This document shows positions 24,363 to 33,300 of a stretch of 40,673 bases of DNA, one piece after another. The stretch spans positions 1 to 40,673 of the forward strand of contig CAAGCR010000120.1 in NCBI GenBank assembly GCA_900768425.1, in the 5' to 3' direction. This DNA is from Clostridia bacterium. Its GTDB lineage: Bacteria > Bacillota > Clostridia > Christensenellales > UBA1242. The position numbers and the translations under genes were made by a program. The notes under the pieces are model-generated. The model made no database searches. It was given only the letters and a program-made list of their open reading frames with translations, and was not told the origin of the DNA. Numbering within the stretch: the stretch's first letter is position 1; every line of letters begins with the position of its first letter.

Positions 24363-24437
24363 GCACCCATAGTGAAGTGGATATCACAATCGTCTTCGGA
24401 ACGATTATGCCGAGTTCAAGTCTTGGTGGGTGCACCA
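24363..24437 (+). tRNA. tRNA-Arg (anticodon TCG)
   Basis: Acceptor GCACCCA/TGGGTGC, D arm GTGA-AGTGGATA-TCAC, anticodon arm ATCGT-CTTCGGA-ACGAT, T arm CCGAG-TTCAAGT-CTTGG, discriminator A and encoded CCA. It reads CGA codons. A terminator follows. Confidence 0.9.
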
Positions 24438-24442
24438 AGTAA

Positions 24443-24480
24443 ACAAAAAGAAAAGCCATTTTGACTTTTCTTTTTGTTTA
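24443..24480 (+). terminator. tRNA terminator
   Basis: AAACAAAAAGAAAAG-ccattttga-CTTTTCTTTTTGTTT: a long AT-rich stem with a T-run, directly after the tRNA-Arg CCA. Confidence 0.8.
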
Positions 24481-24700
24481 CAATGAAATTGAACCTTAAG
24501 GTTTAAAGATATTCGCTGATGCGAATGATATTGATACGCAATGATATTTTTACTGATACAAAAGTGAAGGTCCAATTGTATATCATTATGAACGAAGTGA
24601 ATAATATCATTATCCGAAAGTTAATATCATTGGCGAATGCCAATATATGTGTAATTCATACAGTCGCATTTATTCACAAAAAAGTCTGCATATTGTTACA
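24481..24700. repeat. Array of short palindromes around ATATCATT
   Basis: A chain of small hairpins such as TTCGC-tgat-GCGAA, ATATTGATACGCAATGATAT, GAACGAAGTGAATAATATCATT and TTGGCGAATGCCAATAT lies between ATATCATT-like links. The ends (GAAATTGAACCTTAAGGT and GAAGGTCCAATTG) are partly inverted copies of each other. I recognise this as a type of hairpin-rich repeat seen in gut Clostridia; no protein is encoded. Confidence 0.65.
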
Positions 24701-24727
24701 TTTTAAAATATTTTTTGCTTTTATGTA

Positions 24728-24756
24728 TTGAAATGTGGTATGTTTTATGATATTAT
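24728..24756 (+). promoter_or_regulatory. Promoter of the M16 peptidase gene
   Basis: TTGAAA (24728-24733), a 17-bp spacer and TATTAT (24751-24756), 32 bp before the start codon. Confidence 0.65.
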
Positions 24757-24787
24757 TGTTAAACAAGTTAATTTTTGGGAGGCGTTT

Positions 24788-26284
24788 ATGGCAAAACAAC
24801 AAGTGTTTAAATTTGATAATGGTGCGAGTTTAATATATCAAAAACAAACTGCATTTAACGGATATTCCTTTGCAATTGGTTTTAGATGTGGTTCGCAACT
24901 AGATGGCAAGTATAAAGGTTTAAGTCACCTTTTAGAGCATCTTTTGTTTAGAAACCCTAACCCAAAATCTACGACTTTATTGCTTGACAACATTTTAAAA
25001 TACACAATAGACCAAAATGCTTACACGTCTAAAAATTGCATTTGTGTTACTTTTGATTCTGTCTATAAAAATGTTGAACAGTCTTTAAAAAATGTTACCG
25101 ATATGCTAAATAGGCGTTTCACCAAAGATCAAATCGCTCGCGAAGTGGAAATTGTCAAACACGAAATTAATATGTATAAAGATGTTGAAAACAGTGAAAG
25201 ACAATCTGCCTACGAACTTTTAATCAACACAATTATGGACGATACAAACATATTCAACCTAGATATTTTAGGAACTCCTAAAACTCTAAAAACAATCACT
25301 CCGGAACTTTTATCTAACTATATGAAAAGATATTTCAATTTAGACAACTTAATTATTTCCGTAACAACAAATAAATCGGTTGAAAATGTTAGCGAACTTT
25401 GCCAAAAATACATATTCCCTTCTTTAAAGCCAGCATCTAAACCGGAATATATAATTCCAACACCAAAACCACTTAAATTTAAAGATATGAATGCCTTGGT
25501 TGCCGTTCCTACCGAAGATAGCCAAAACGTTTCTATTTGTTTACTTTTAAGAGAGCGTTCTAACCTTTCGGAAGATATCAACCTAGAATATGCTTATGAT
25601 GTAATTGAAGAATATTTAATGAACAATATGGGTAGTATTCTTTGGGACGTATTGCGTGAGAAAAACCAATTAGTTTATAACTTCTCACTTTCTAACCTAG
25701 ATTATACTTATGCGAAATTTAAAGCCTTTCAAGCAACTACAACACAAGGCAAAATGCGTAAAACCATTGCAGAAGTTTGCAAAGCAATTAGAAACATCGG
25801 TATATATGGTGTTCCACCAAAGAAGTTTAGCGATGTTAAAAAGGCTTTAACCGATATTCGCACTGCAACACTTAACAAATTTAGAGCATATGATGCAAAT
25901 CAAAACTTTATCACATATTTGCATGGCGACCCATTTGTTGATTACAAAAAAGTTAATGACTACATTCAAAATATGACACTTGAAGATTTTAATAATCACA
26001 TTATGCAAATCTACTCTACTGCAAATGTTTCACTTGCCGTAGAAGGTAAATTTGATACAAGAAAATGTTACAATTTGTTAGAAGTTGAAAAAATGCTTGG
26101 CAACTACTCAAATGTTGGCTACGAACAAGACTTTAATCCACCTAAAATTGAAGTGTCACCTATCCCTGACCCAACACTACAAGCAATAGAAATGCTAGCA
26201 GACAACTATCTAAAGCAAAAAGAAGCCGAACAAAAACCAGATGAAAACACTTGCATAACAATAGATAATGAAAAAGTTAAATAA
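24788..26284 (+). CDS. M16-family zinc peptidase (insulinase/YmxG type)
   Basis: 498 residues from the ATG at 24788, with GGGAGG five bases upstream. The N-terminal half has the inverted zinc motif HLLEH (His47, Glu50, His51) and the third ligand Glu126 in VKHEINMYKD, 75 residues after the motif. The C-terminal half is the second, inactive-like M16 domain (LREKNQLVYNFSLSNLDYT). No signal peptide, so probably cytoplasmic. The C-terminus has a Glu/Lys-rich tail of about 50 residues. Single gene with its own promoter and terminator (26318-26348). Confidence 0.88.
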   Translation: MAKQQVFKFDNGASLIYQKQTAFNGYSFAIGFRCGSQLDGKYKGLSHLLEHLLFRNPNPKSTTLLLDNILKYTIDQNAYTSKNCICVTFDSVYKNVEQSLKNVTDMLNRRFTKDQIAREVEIVKHEINMYKDVENSERQSAYELLINTIMDDTNIFNLDILGTPKTLKTITPELLSNYMKRYFNLDNLIISVTTNKSVENVSELCQKYIFPSLKPASKPEYIIPTPKPLKFKDMNALVAVPTEDSQNVSICLLLRERSNLSEDINLEYAYDVIEEYLMNNMGSILWDVLREKNQLVYNFSLSNLDYTYAKFKAFQATTTQGKMRKTIAEVCKAIRNIGIYGVPPKKFSDVKKALTDIRTATLNKFRAYDANQNFITYLHGDPFVDYKKVNDYIQNMTLEDFNNHIMQIYSTANVSLAVEGKFDTRKCYNLLEVEKMLGNYSNVGYEQDFNPPKIEVSPIPDPTLQAIEMLADNYLKQKEAEQKPDENTCITIDNEKVK

Positions 26285-26317
26285 TTTGAAAAATTTGTTT
26301 TCATAAAATATTAATAC

Positions 26318-26348
26318 AAAAGCAACGCATTTTGTGCGTTGCTTTTTA
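26318..26348 (+). terminator. M16 peptidase terminator
   Basis: AAAGCAACGCA-tttt-gTGCGTTGCTTTTT, an 11-bp stem with a T-run. Confidence 0.85.
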
Positions 26349-26362
26349 GTATAAAAATGAAG

Positions 26363-26425
26363 GAAAATTTCTCAGTCATTTGCGTTCGCAAATGCCAGCA
26401 ACTTTTGTTCGGGGCAAAAGTTGTG
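26363..26425. repeat. Family B repeat (divergent copy)
   Basis: TTTCTCAGTCATTTGCG-ttc-GCAAATGCCAGCAACTTTTGTTCGGGGCAAAAGTT: same order of elements as the 17805-17860 copy (CTCAGTCA palindrome, then TTTTGTTCGG and GCAAA). Confidence 0.7.
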
Positions 26426-26490
26426 AATGCTCAAAGGTTTGTAGTCACTAAAATTTTTATAAAAAGTGTTAAATTTTTGGTTAATAAAAA

Positions 26491-27204
26491 TTATTCTTCT
26501 ATGTTCTCCACTTCTACTTCTTGATTTTTCATCTTTTTTACGTAGAAAGTTTGAAGAAATTTTTTGTCAACTTTCATTGCGACTACGGTGAAAATCACTC
26601 CACATATTGCACCTGCAAAATCCATTAATAGGTCTATCATTGTGTCCATTAGTGCTTGTTGCCCAACTAGCGTTACACCTTCATAAGTGATGTATCTTTG
26701 AAAGCCTGTGTCAAATATTAAGTCGCAACCAAACTCCAAAAACTCCCAAACCACACCAATCGCAAGAGTAAAGCATATCATAAACAAAAAGGTAAAAAAT
26801 AGATTATGTTTGTTACGGTCTTTTTTATAAACCGTAAGGTTTAAAATGTATATACTTAATACACTTAAACACGCACCCATTAAAAAGTGAATTATCATAT
26901 CCCAACATTCAAAGCGAACATAAAATTTTAAGCATACGCCACAAAAACTTGCTAAAAACAAATAGATGTAATAAACAATGCTCACAACTCTTGAAAAAGA
27001 TACTTTAAAAATCTTTTTTATTGCGTAAGGCACACATATTAAAATTAAAAATGATATTCTATATAAAACTTCTTTTAAAGGCAAAACACCTCTTGTATAG
27101 TCAACTATACCTAAAATTAAAGTGACTATAAAGCATACAAAAAGCGAATAAAATATAGTTAAATTAATAATATCCCAATAGTGATATTTATTTTTTTCTT
27201 TCAT
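26491..27204 (-). CDS. YjdF/DUF2238-like membrane protein
   Basis: 237 residues from the ATG at 27204, with AGGAG five bases upstream; longer in-frame starts lack a ribosome site. About six membrane segments. Conserved-looking polar motifs lie near the membrane: WDMIIHFLMGA, VVWEFLEFGCDLIF and LMDTMIDLLMDFAGA. This pattern fits the YjdF (DUF2238) family, whose function is not established. The acidic C-terminal tail ends EVEVENIEE. Monocistronic and divergent from the amidase-like gene. Confidence 0.65.
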   Translation of the reverse strand: MKEKNKYHYWDIINLTIFYSLFVCFIVTLILGIVDYTRGVLPLKEVLYRISFLILICVPYAIKKIFKVSFSRVVSIVYYIYLFLASFCGVCLKFYVRFECWDMIIHFLMGACLSVLSIYILNLTVYKKDRNKHNLFFTFLFMICFTLAIGVVWEFLEFGCDLIFDTGFQRYITYEGVTLVGQQALMDTMIDLLMDFAGAICGVIFTVVAMKVDKKFLQTFYVKKMKNQEVEVENIEE

Positions 27205-27356
27205 ATAATCTCCTATTTTAAATATACCACAATTACATATTTTTGACAAATATATTAGAAACATTAATGGTTCAACAAAATAACATTTTTTAATTAATAA
27301 AACATTCTTTACCGGCATTTATGTCATTTTATTTGTAATGTAAATATATTATTTAT

Positions 27357-27866
27357 ATGTTAAAAATATTAAAATACGATAGAATAAAAGCCGTAAATTA
27401 TGCATTGAACTATGCTTTAAAAAGAAATAACATTTATTACGATTATACAAACGAAGGTGGAAATTGCACAAACTATGTAAGTCAATGTTTGTTTGCCGGA
27501 ACAAATGTTATGAATTTTAATAGCTTAGGTGGTTGGTTTTACTTATCGCCCAGCAAGACATCTGTTTCGTGGGCAAATGTTGAACCATTGTATAACTTTT
27601 TAATAGGTAATAAAAATGAAGGGGGTTTTGGCATTGATGCCCCGTTAGATTTATGTGAAATTGGCGATGTGATTCAGTTAAGGTTTAAAAACAAAAATGT
27701 TTTTTCTCATTGTCTTTTTGTTACAAAAGTTATTTCTACTAATCCAAAGCAGATTTTTGTATGTGCAAACACAAGAGATGTAAAAGAAGTTCCTCTAAAC
27801 TTTTATTCATACGAAAAATATAGGTTAATTCATATTTTAGGTTATAGAAAAAAACAATTAATTTAA
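27357..27866 (+). CDS. Amidase_6-like protein without signal peptide
   Basis: 169 residues. YDRIKAVNYALNYALKRNNIYYDY, GGNCTNYVSQCLFAG (candidate catalytic Cys37) and SHCLFVTK with a later His fit the putative amidase domain found in secreted Firmicutes proteins. Here the domain starts at residue 7, with no signal peptide. The ATG at 27357 has no Shine-Dalgarno sequence. An A/T-rich -10-like TATATT (27345-27350) lies six bases upstream, so a leaderless transcript is possible but weakly supported. Confidence 0.75.
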   Translation: MLKILKYDRIKAVNYALNYALKRNNIYYDYTNEGGNCTNYVSQCLFAGTNVMNFNSLGGWFYLSPSKTSVSWANVEPLYNFLIGNKNEGGFGIDAPLDLCEIGDVIQLRFKNKNVFSHCLFVTKVISTNPKQIFVCANTRDVKEVPLNFYSYEKYRLIHILGYRKKQLI

Positions 27867-28010
27867 AGATAATTCCAATTTTTTAAGAATAGATATAATA
27901 AAATATTTATGTAGTTTATTTAACAATCGCTTTGCCATAAATAAATGGAAGGCAAAAAAGTTGAAAAATTGACAATATTTCCATAAATTTTAATTAAATT
28001 AATAAAAAAG
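27867..28010. other. Short intergenic region
   Basis: AT-rich. It contains TTTGCC/GGCAAA (about 27931-27956) as a weak hairpin without a clean U-run. No gene. Confidence 0.35.
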
Positions 28011-28039
28011 TTGTAAAATGCACATAATTTTGCTAAAAT
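28011..28039 (+). promoter_or_regulatory. Promoter of the HicB-like gene
   Basis: TTGTAA (28011-28016), a 17-bp spacer and TAAAAT (28034-28039) with a TGC extension. AAGAGG precedes the ATG at 28059. Confidence 0.7.
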
Positions 28040-28058
28040 GAAAAAAAAGAGGTAAATT

Positions 28059-28388
28059 ATGAGAAATACATCTTATGGAAGAATTGACGCACTTGCACAA
28101 ACAGGGGAAGTATCTATTCCTTTTGTTATAATTAGGAACACTACTGAAAATGTCAGCATACCATATATCGGTTTTATTCCTGGATTCTTAATGAAAAATG
28201 TTAATGGGCATACGGTTGATGAATGCAAAACAAAACTTAAAGAATATTTGGTAAAAAAATTAAAAATGATGAAACAAAATGATGAGCCTTTTCCATTTTT
28301 CCCTACCAAAGAAGAAATTATGAAAGATTACGACAATGTTGAAATTGTAGAGTTTATTAAAGTTACATCTAAGGATAGAAAAAACTAA
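28059..28388 (+). CDS. Small HicB-like protein
   Basis: 109 residues. IPYIGFIPGFLMKNVNGHTVDECKTKLKEYL has the spacing of the HicB partial RNase H-like fold (GF..PG....G.T..E....L.EYL). No HicA toxin ORF is adjacent, and the C-terminal half shows no obvious DNA-binding domain. It may be an orphan HicB-type protein. The assignment is tentative. Confidence 0.45.
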   Translation: MRNTSYGRIDALAQTGEVSIPFVIIRNTTENVSIPYIGFIPGFLMKNVNGHTVDECKTKLKEYLVKKLKMMKQNDEPFPFFPTKEEIMKDYDNVEIVEFIKVTSKDRKN

Positions 28389-28472
28389 TTATTGTAAAAA
28401 TTTATTTAATAGAATTAGTTAGTGAAAAAATCTATTCATTTTGAAGAAAATAAACAGATTTAATTTTATTAC

Positions 28473-28516
28473 AAAAAAAAGTCAAATTTGCTATAAAACA
28501 AATTTGACTTTTTTAA
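28473..28516. terminator. Bidirectional terminator
   Basis: GTCAAATTTG-ctataaaa-CAAATTTGAC with A8 and T6 flanks, between two convergent genes. Confidence 0.88.
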
Positions 28517-28519
28517 TAT

Positions 28520-29653
28520 TTAGCAAGATTTTTCTTGTGAATTTTCACCATTTTTTATTGCGTTATAAATTTTTTGTGCATCTTGTCTTTGTAGTTGTAA
28601 TGTTGGCGAATATTTTTCTCGGTATTGCCTTTCTATTTGGTTGTCGTATGTACTTTTTGCCATTTCGCCTAATAATGAATACAAGTCATTAAAAGATTTA
28701 TTGCTAGTTTTTGACATTGTGTTAAACACAATTTCTTCTAATTTTTCTTGTTGTAAGAAAACTGGACTTTCATTACAAAAAGCAAAATATAATGGGAAAT
28801 CTTCTAGCCTTCGCTCATACTTGCCTACTTTTTTATAAATATAGGCATCTTCATCATATTCGTATTTGCTTTGACCATACTCGTGGCAGTCGTTAGGCAT
28901 AAACATATGAGAGTAAACGGGGGTTTTGTCTTTGGGAACATTATCCCATGTTGGGTCTGAATAAAAGTGTCCGTTTATGTTATATTTTTTATCTGTTATG
29001 TTTATTATAAGTCTTGCATGGCTTTCAAAATCTGTGCTACCATCTTTTTTCCTTAAATCGATGTTTAATATGTCACATTTTAATTCGGGCATATTTAATT
29101 CATCAATTATTTGTTTTTCAAGTGATGCAAAACCTGCACACACAAACTCTGGCTTTTTCATAAATGCACCGACAAGATATTGGTCGTTTGAACTCCATGT
29201 TCTATTTTCTGATGACTGATAATGTGCAACTTTTGATACTCTTAGATGAATATATGCCAACGCTTCGGCTGGTGAAAGATTATTGTTTTTTACAATTGAA
29301 CAAATTTCATCTATATATTTATTTGCGTTAATGATTGTTTCAATGTCCCACAATTTTGTAGTTTCGGAGTCTTTTCTATTGCAATTATCATAATGTTTAA
29401 CTGCAAGATTTACCGTAAATAAATTTTTTGATTTTTGATATAATTTTTCAACAATTTCAAAAACATTATATGGTATTCGCTCGTTTGCAACAATAATTTC
29501 AACATTATTCAATTTATTTTTATAATTTTCGCAATTATTTATAAAATTTAATAATTGTTGTAATTTTTCATGTGAATATTCTTTATCATCATTTAATAAA
29601 TCAATTACAAGTTTTTTATTTTCATCTATTTGCTCATCAAAATTTTCTTGCAT
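28520..29653 (-). CDS. Transglutaminase-like cysteine protein
   Basis: 377 residues, no signal peptide. The papain-like/transglutaminase triad is visible: Cys172 in FVCAGFASLEKQ, His212 in ESHARLIIN and Asp233 in YSDPTWDN. The N-terminal 120 residues are helical and the C-terminus is charged. The family includes proteases and cross-linking enzymes, so the substrate is unknown. It lies 36 bp after the lipoprotein gene on the same strand, with GGAG upstream, and may be the last gene of the surface cluster. Confidence 0.7.
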   Translation of the reverse strand: MQENFDEQIDENKKLVIDLLNDDKEYSHEKLQQLLNFINNCENYKNKLNNVEIIVANERIPYNVFEIVEKLYQKSKNLFTVNLAVKHYDNCNRKDSETTKLWDIETIINANKYIDEICSIVKNNNLSPAEALAYIHLRVSKVAHYQSSENRTWSSNDQYLVGAFMKKPEFVCAGFASLEKQIIDELNMPELKCDILNIDLRKKDGSTDFESHARLIINITDKKYNINGHFYSDPTWDNVPKDKTPVYSHMFMPNDCHEYGQSKYEYDEDAYIYKKVGKYERRLEDFPLYFAFCNESPVFLQQEKLEEIVFNTMSKTSNKSFNDLYSLLGEMAKSTYDNQIERQYREKYSPTLQLQRQDAQKIYNAIKNGENSQEKSC

Positions 29654-29689
29654 TTTTATCTCCCATTTACCGCTTTTGTAAAACCTTAT

Positions 29690-30340
29690 TTATTCTGGTA
29701 GAGTAAAAGGCATTGCTTCTGTGAAGAAAGTGGTTGTCATTGTTATTTTAGAATTATCAGTTTTAGTATACTCAATTATGCAAGTGTCAAGTTTGTTACT
29801 TTTTACTATAACTTTTAAAGTCATACTATTTACATCTGTAACTTCTTTGCCTAAAAATTCACCACATTTAGCGGTTAAAATTACGCCATTAAATGTTTTT
29901 AAGCCGTAACTATCTTCTTGAACGGTAAAAGCCTTAAAGTATTCTTCTTTAATTTTTATACCTAATTTTAAACTTACTTCTGCCTTTTCTGTGTCTTTAT
30001 ATTTGCCATCAACAAGTTCGCGTTTTACTCCGTTTACAACATAATATGTGTTTTCTGTAACTGTAAATTGTTCGCTTGCTTCCACACTATTTAGCACTCT
30101 TTCTTTTTCGATTACTTTATAGTTTTGTCCATTGAAACCTATTGTTTTTTCGTAACTTGTGTAACTTAATGTGCTAGACTGCACTTCTATGGTTTGCATA
30201 TAGCCGTAGTAGTTTGTGAAGTTAAGAGAAGCAAAATCTTTGCGCAGTTTGGTTATATTACTATCTTCACAGCCAGCAAATAGAACTGCCGACAACATTA
30301 TTAAACAAACAAAGGATATAATTTTTTTAAATTTTTTCAT
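29690..30340 (-). CDS. Lipoprotein of the surface cluster
   Basis: 216 residues. Lipoprotein signal peptide MKKFKKIISFVCLIMLSAVLFAGC with lipobox LFAGC (Cys24). The mature part is beta-rich (many alternating Thr, Val, Glu and Lys) and unrecognised. It starts 12 bp after the stop of the 1995-residue surface protein, with AGGAG upstream, so the two are co-transcribed. Confidence 0.85.
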   Translation of the reverse strand: MKKFKKIISFVCLIMLSAVLFAGCEDSNITKLRKDFASLNFTNYYGYMQTIEVQSSTLSYTSYEKTIGFNGQNYKVIEKERVLNSVEASEQFTVTENTYYVVNGVKRELVDGKYKDTEKAEVSLKLGIKIKEEYFKAFTVQEDSYGLKTFNGVILTAKCGEFLGKEVTDVNSMTLKVIVKSNKLDTCIIEYTKTDNSKITMTTTFFTEAMPFTLPE

Positions 30341-30352
30341 ACTTTTCTTCTC

Positions 30353-33300
30353 CTAACCTAACAATTTTCTTTTATTAATTAACAATACTGCACCAACCGC
30401 AGTTGCAAGTGCGGTTAATGTTAAAACTATATTAAATACACTTTGTGACGCTTCTTTTGCTTCGCTTGCTATTTCATTTACTTTTGTAACTAGTTGGTTG
30501 TACTCTGCTATTTTTTCATTTAATTTTGTTTTATTGATTTGGTCTTGTTCGTATGTGCTTACTTCTTGCATTATAGAACTAATTTGCTTGAATAAGTCAT
30601 AAGTTGCTTTTGACACATTCATTTTTTCCGGCAAGTTGTCAATTAAATTATTTACATCTTCTGCAAGGCGTGTTGTTTTTTGTTTGAATGTTTTGATTGT
30701 GTCATTATGATTATCATCACCTAAATGTTTAACATAAATTGTGTATGTTTGCAAAGCGTTTAAATTATCAAAAACTTTTTCGCCTGAATAGTATGTTACA
30801 TTGTCAATACTATACTCGATATTTTCGCAATTTGCAAGGGTTATTGAATTTGCTTTAACTATCATTTGGTTTTTAATTAAAGTTAAATCAAAGTCTACTG
30901 CAATTTTGTTTACTGTAACATTAAAGGTATATGTTCCATAATAGTTTTGTTCATCAAGAGTTATTGTAATTTGGTATGTGCCGGCTTGTGTGATTTCATC
31001 AACAATTTGGTTGTTGTATTTAATTTGTAGGTCATAATTTTTTGTAAATTCCATAGGAACAAACTCGCCTGCATTTTTAGGAATACCTGTATAATTTACT
31101 TGTTTATCGGTAAAGTTATACTCGAAATATTTTTTAACAATTTTTAATGTAACAATAATTTCCACTTTTTTATAATGTGCATTTTCATCGGCTGTTAATT
31201 TTACGCTATATTCGCCAACGTTTATTCTTGCACCTAAAGTTAGATACATTACATTAACCACTCTATCATCTTGCACTGCACCGATAACGTTAAATTCGCT
31301 ACCTGTGTATACAACTTCAATTATATTGCCGTTTTTGATTATTCCTAAGCCACCAACTACATTAAATGTTGCAATTTGTGATGTTATTTTATCTATTGTG
31401 TATGTTCCGTTCACAAATGTTGCGTTATAGTTTTGATTTAGGCATTCACCGGTTATTTGATAATCACCCGGTTCGTTTCCTTCTTGTTTTGTAAGTACCA
31501 CTTGCAAGTTGTCACCTGCTATTTTGTTTTGTGGTTCTTTATAGGTTAATTCTTTTAAAGTTTCGCCATATATGCCTGTTTTATTGTCAATAGCAATGGT
31601 TACATCTCTTGTTAAAATTGTAAGTGTTGCATTTAGTTGTATTGTTACGTAATTCTCGCCAGAGATTACCACTGTTATTTCATACTCGCCCGCATTTACA
31701 ATTTCGCCATTTTTGCCGTTTTCACATTCGTAGGTGATAGTTGCATCGGTTGGTGCACCTGTAACAATTAGTCCTTGTGCTTGACCATCGTAGGTTACTG
31801 TTTTGTTTTCAAAAGAGATATTTTCTAAGGCTTTTGAGTTTACTAATAGATTAAATGTTAAAATTTCACTATCTAGACTTTCTCTACTCCAAGCATAGTT
31901 TTTGCTGTCTTTTAATGCAATTTTTATTTGATATTGTCCCGCATTTTTAATTTCTTGTGGATTTATTATTTCCATTACTTCATTGTTGAAATTTTTAAAT
32001 TGAACATCTAAAACATCGCCTGTATATGTGTATTCACCAATTAAGGTTGGTAAGTATATTAATGTTACATCATAATATTCTGCACAACTTAGATTTTCAC
32101 ATCTATAAGTAACAACTCCATTGTGCTCTTCTGTTGCATAGGTTGGTGTATTCGCAATATATTTATGTTCGTGAACTTCTACAAAACAACCCCTTATTGT
32201 GAAACTGAAATCGGTTAGATCTTCTGTTACCATTTTATGATAACGTATAGTCTCTCCAAGTTTGGTGGTTAAAGTATTATCAGCTTCATCTTTTGTTGTG
32301 TTTACTGCATAGCTGATGTCTCCCGTAGATGTGCCACAAGACTCTTCACTTATCACAACATAAGATTTACCTGCTTCTACTTCATAGAAATAATGATTTG
32401 CTATGAATACAAAAGTTTTTAATGTAAATTTAACAATGTTGCAATCATAAGATGTTTTTGCACCATTTACAACATCTACTTTTAGTGTTGCACCTTCTGC
32501 AATGTTAACTTTTGCGCCAAGCACATATGACTGAATGTGTCCTGCAAAAGTGCCGTTAATGTTAAGTGTTCCGTTTACTACAAATACACCATTAATATCA
32601 AAGCCATAATCGGTTAAATTTTGTATGCTTGGATAAATCTTGCCGTCCATATCACTGCTTTTAAATGTATTATAAACTAGAAGTTTACCATTTACATTTA
32701 AAGTAGCATTTCTCTCTACAACAAGGTTTGCTCCCGGCATAACTTTATAGCCATAACCTTCTGGAATTTCATATACGCCATCATCTAAATAAATATCATA
32801 GGTGTAAGGAATTGCTAAATACATTCCTTTTGAACCATAACCTTGAATACTGAAATTGCCAGCTAGCGCACCACCATAAATATGTAAGGTACGTTTGCCA
32901 CTATCTGATAAATCTATTCTACTGCCATTTTTTAAGAATTTATCTTTATTATATGTTGAAATTAAATAAGAATTTTCTTGTGTTAATTGAATTAAGCCTT
33001 CCTGTGTGCCAACAAGGTCAACATCTTGAGTATGAACAGAACCCCAGAAATATAGGCTTGTCATACCAATTACTTTTGCTCCAAAATTTACTTTTAGTTC
33101 TGGGCGAATGTTGATTGTGTCAAATTGTTCAAATGGGAATTGTTCGGCACTATATAACCCTTCGGTATCTGTACCGCCAGAGAAGTTATTTACTATATAT
33201 GGTTCATAAAGAGTTGCACCATTATTTAATTCTATTTTGCCAGTGCCATCAATTAAGCCATAAACTTTTAATGTTCCACCCACTAAAATTGTTCCGTTAT

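Noticed and set aside
24519..24731. 70-codon plus-strand ORF
   Set aside because: It lies inside the ATATCATT palindrome array and has no ribosome site; the frame is a by-product of the repeats.
28059..28388. HicAB toxin-antitoxin module
   Set aside because: No HicA-like ORF lies on either side; only a tentative orphan HicB-like protein is supported.
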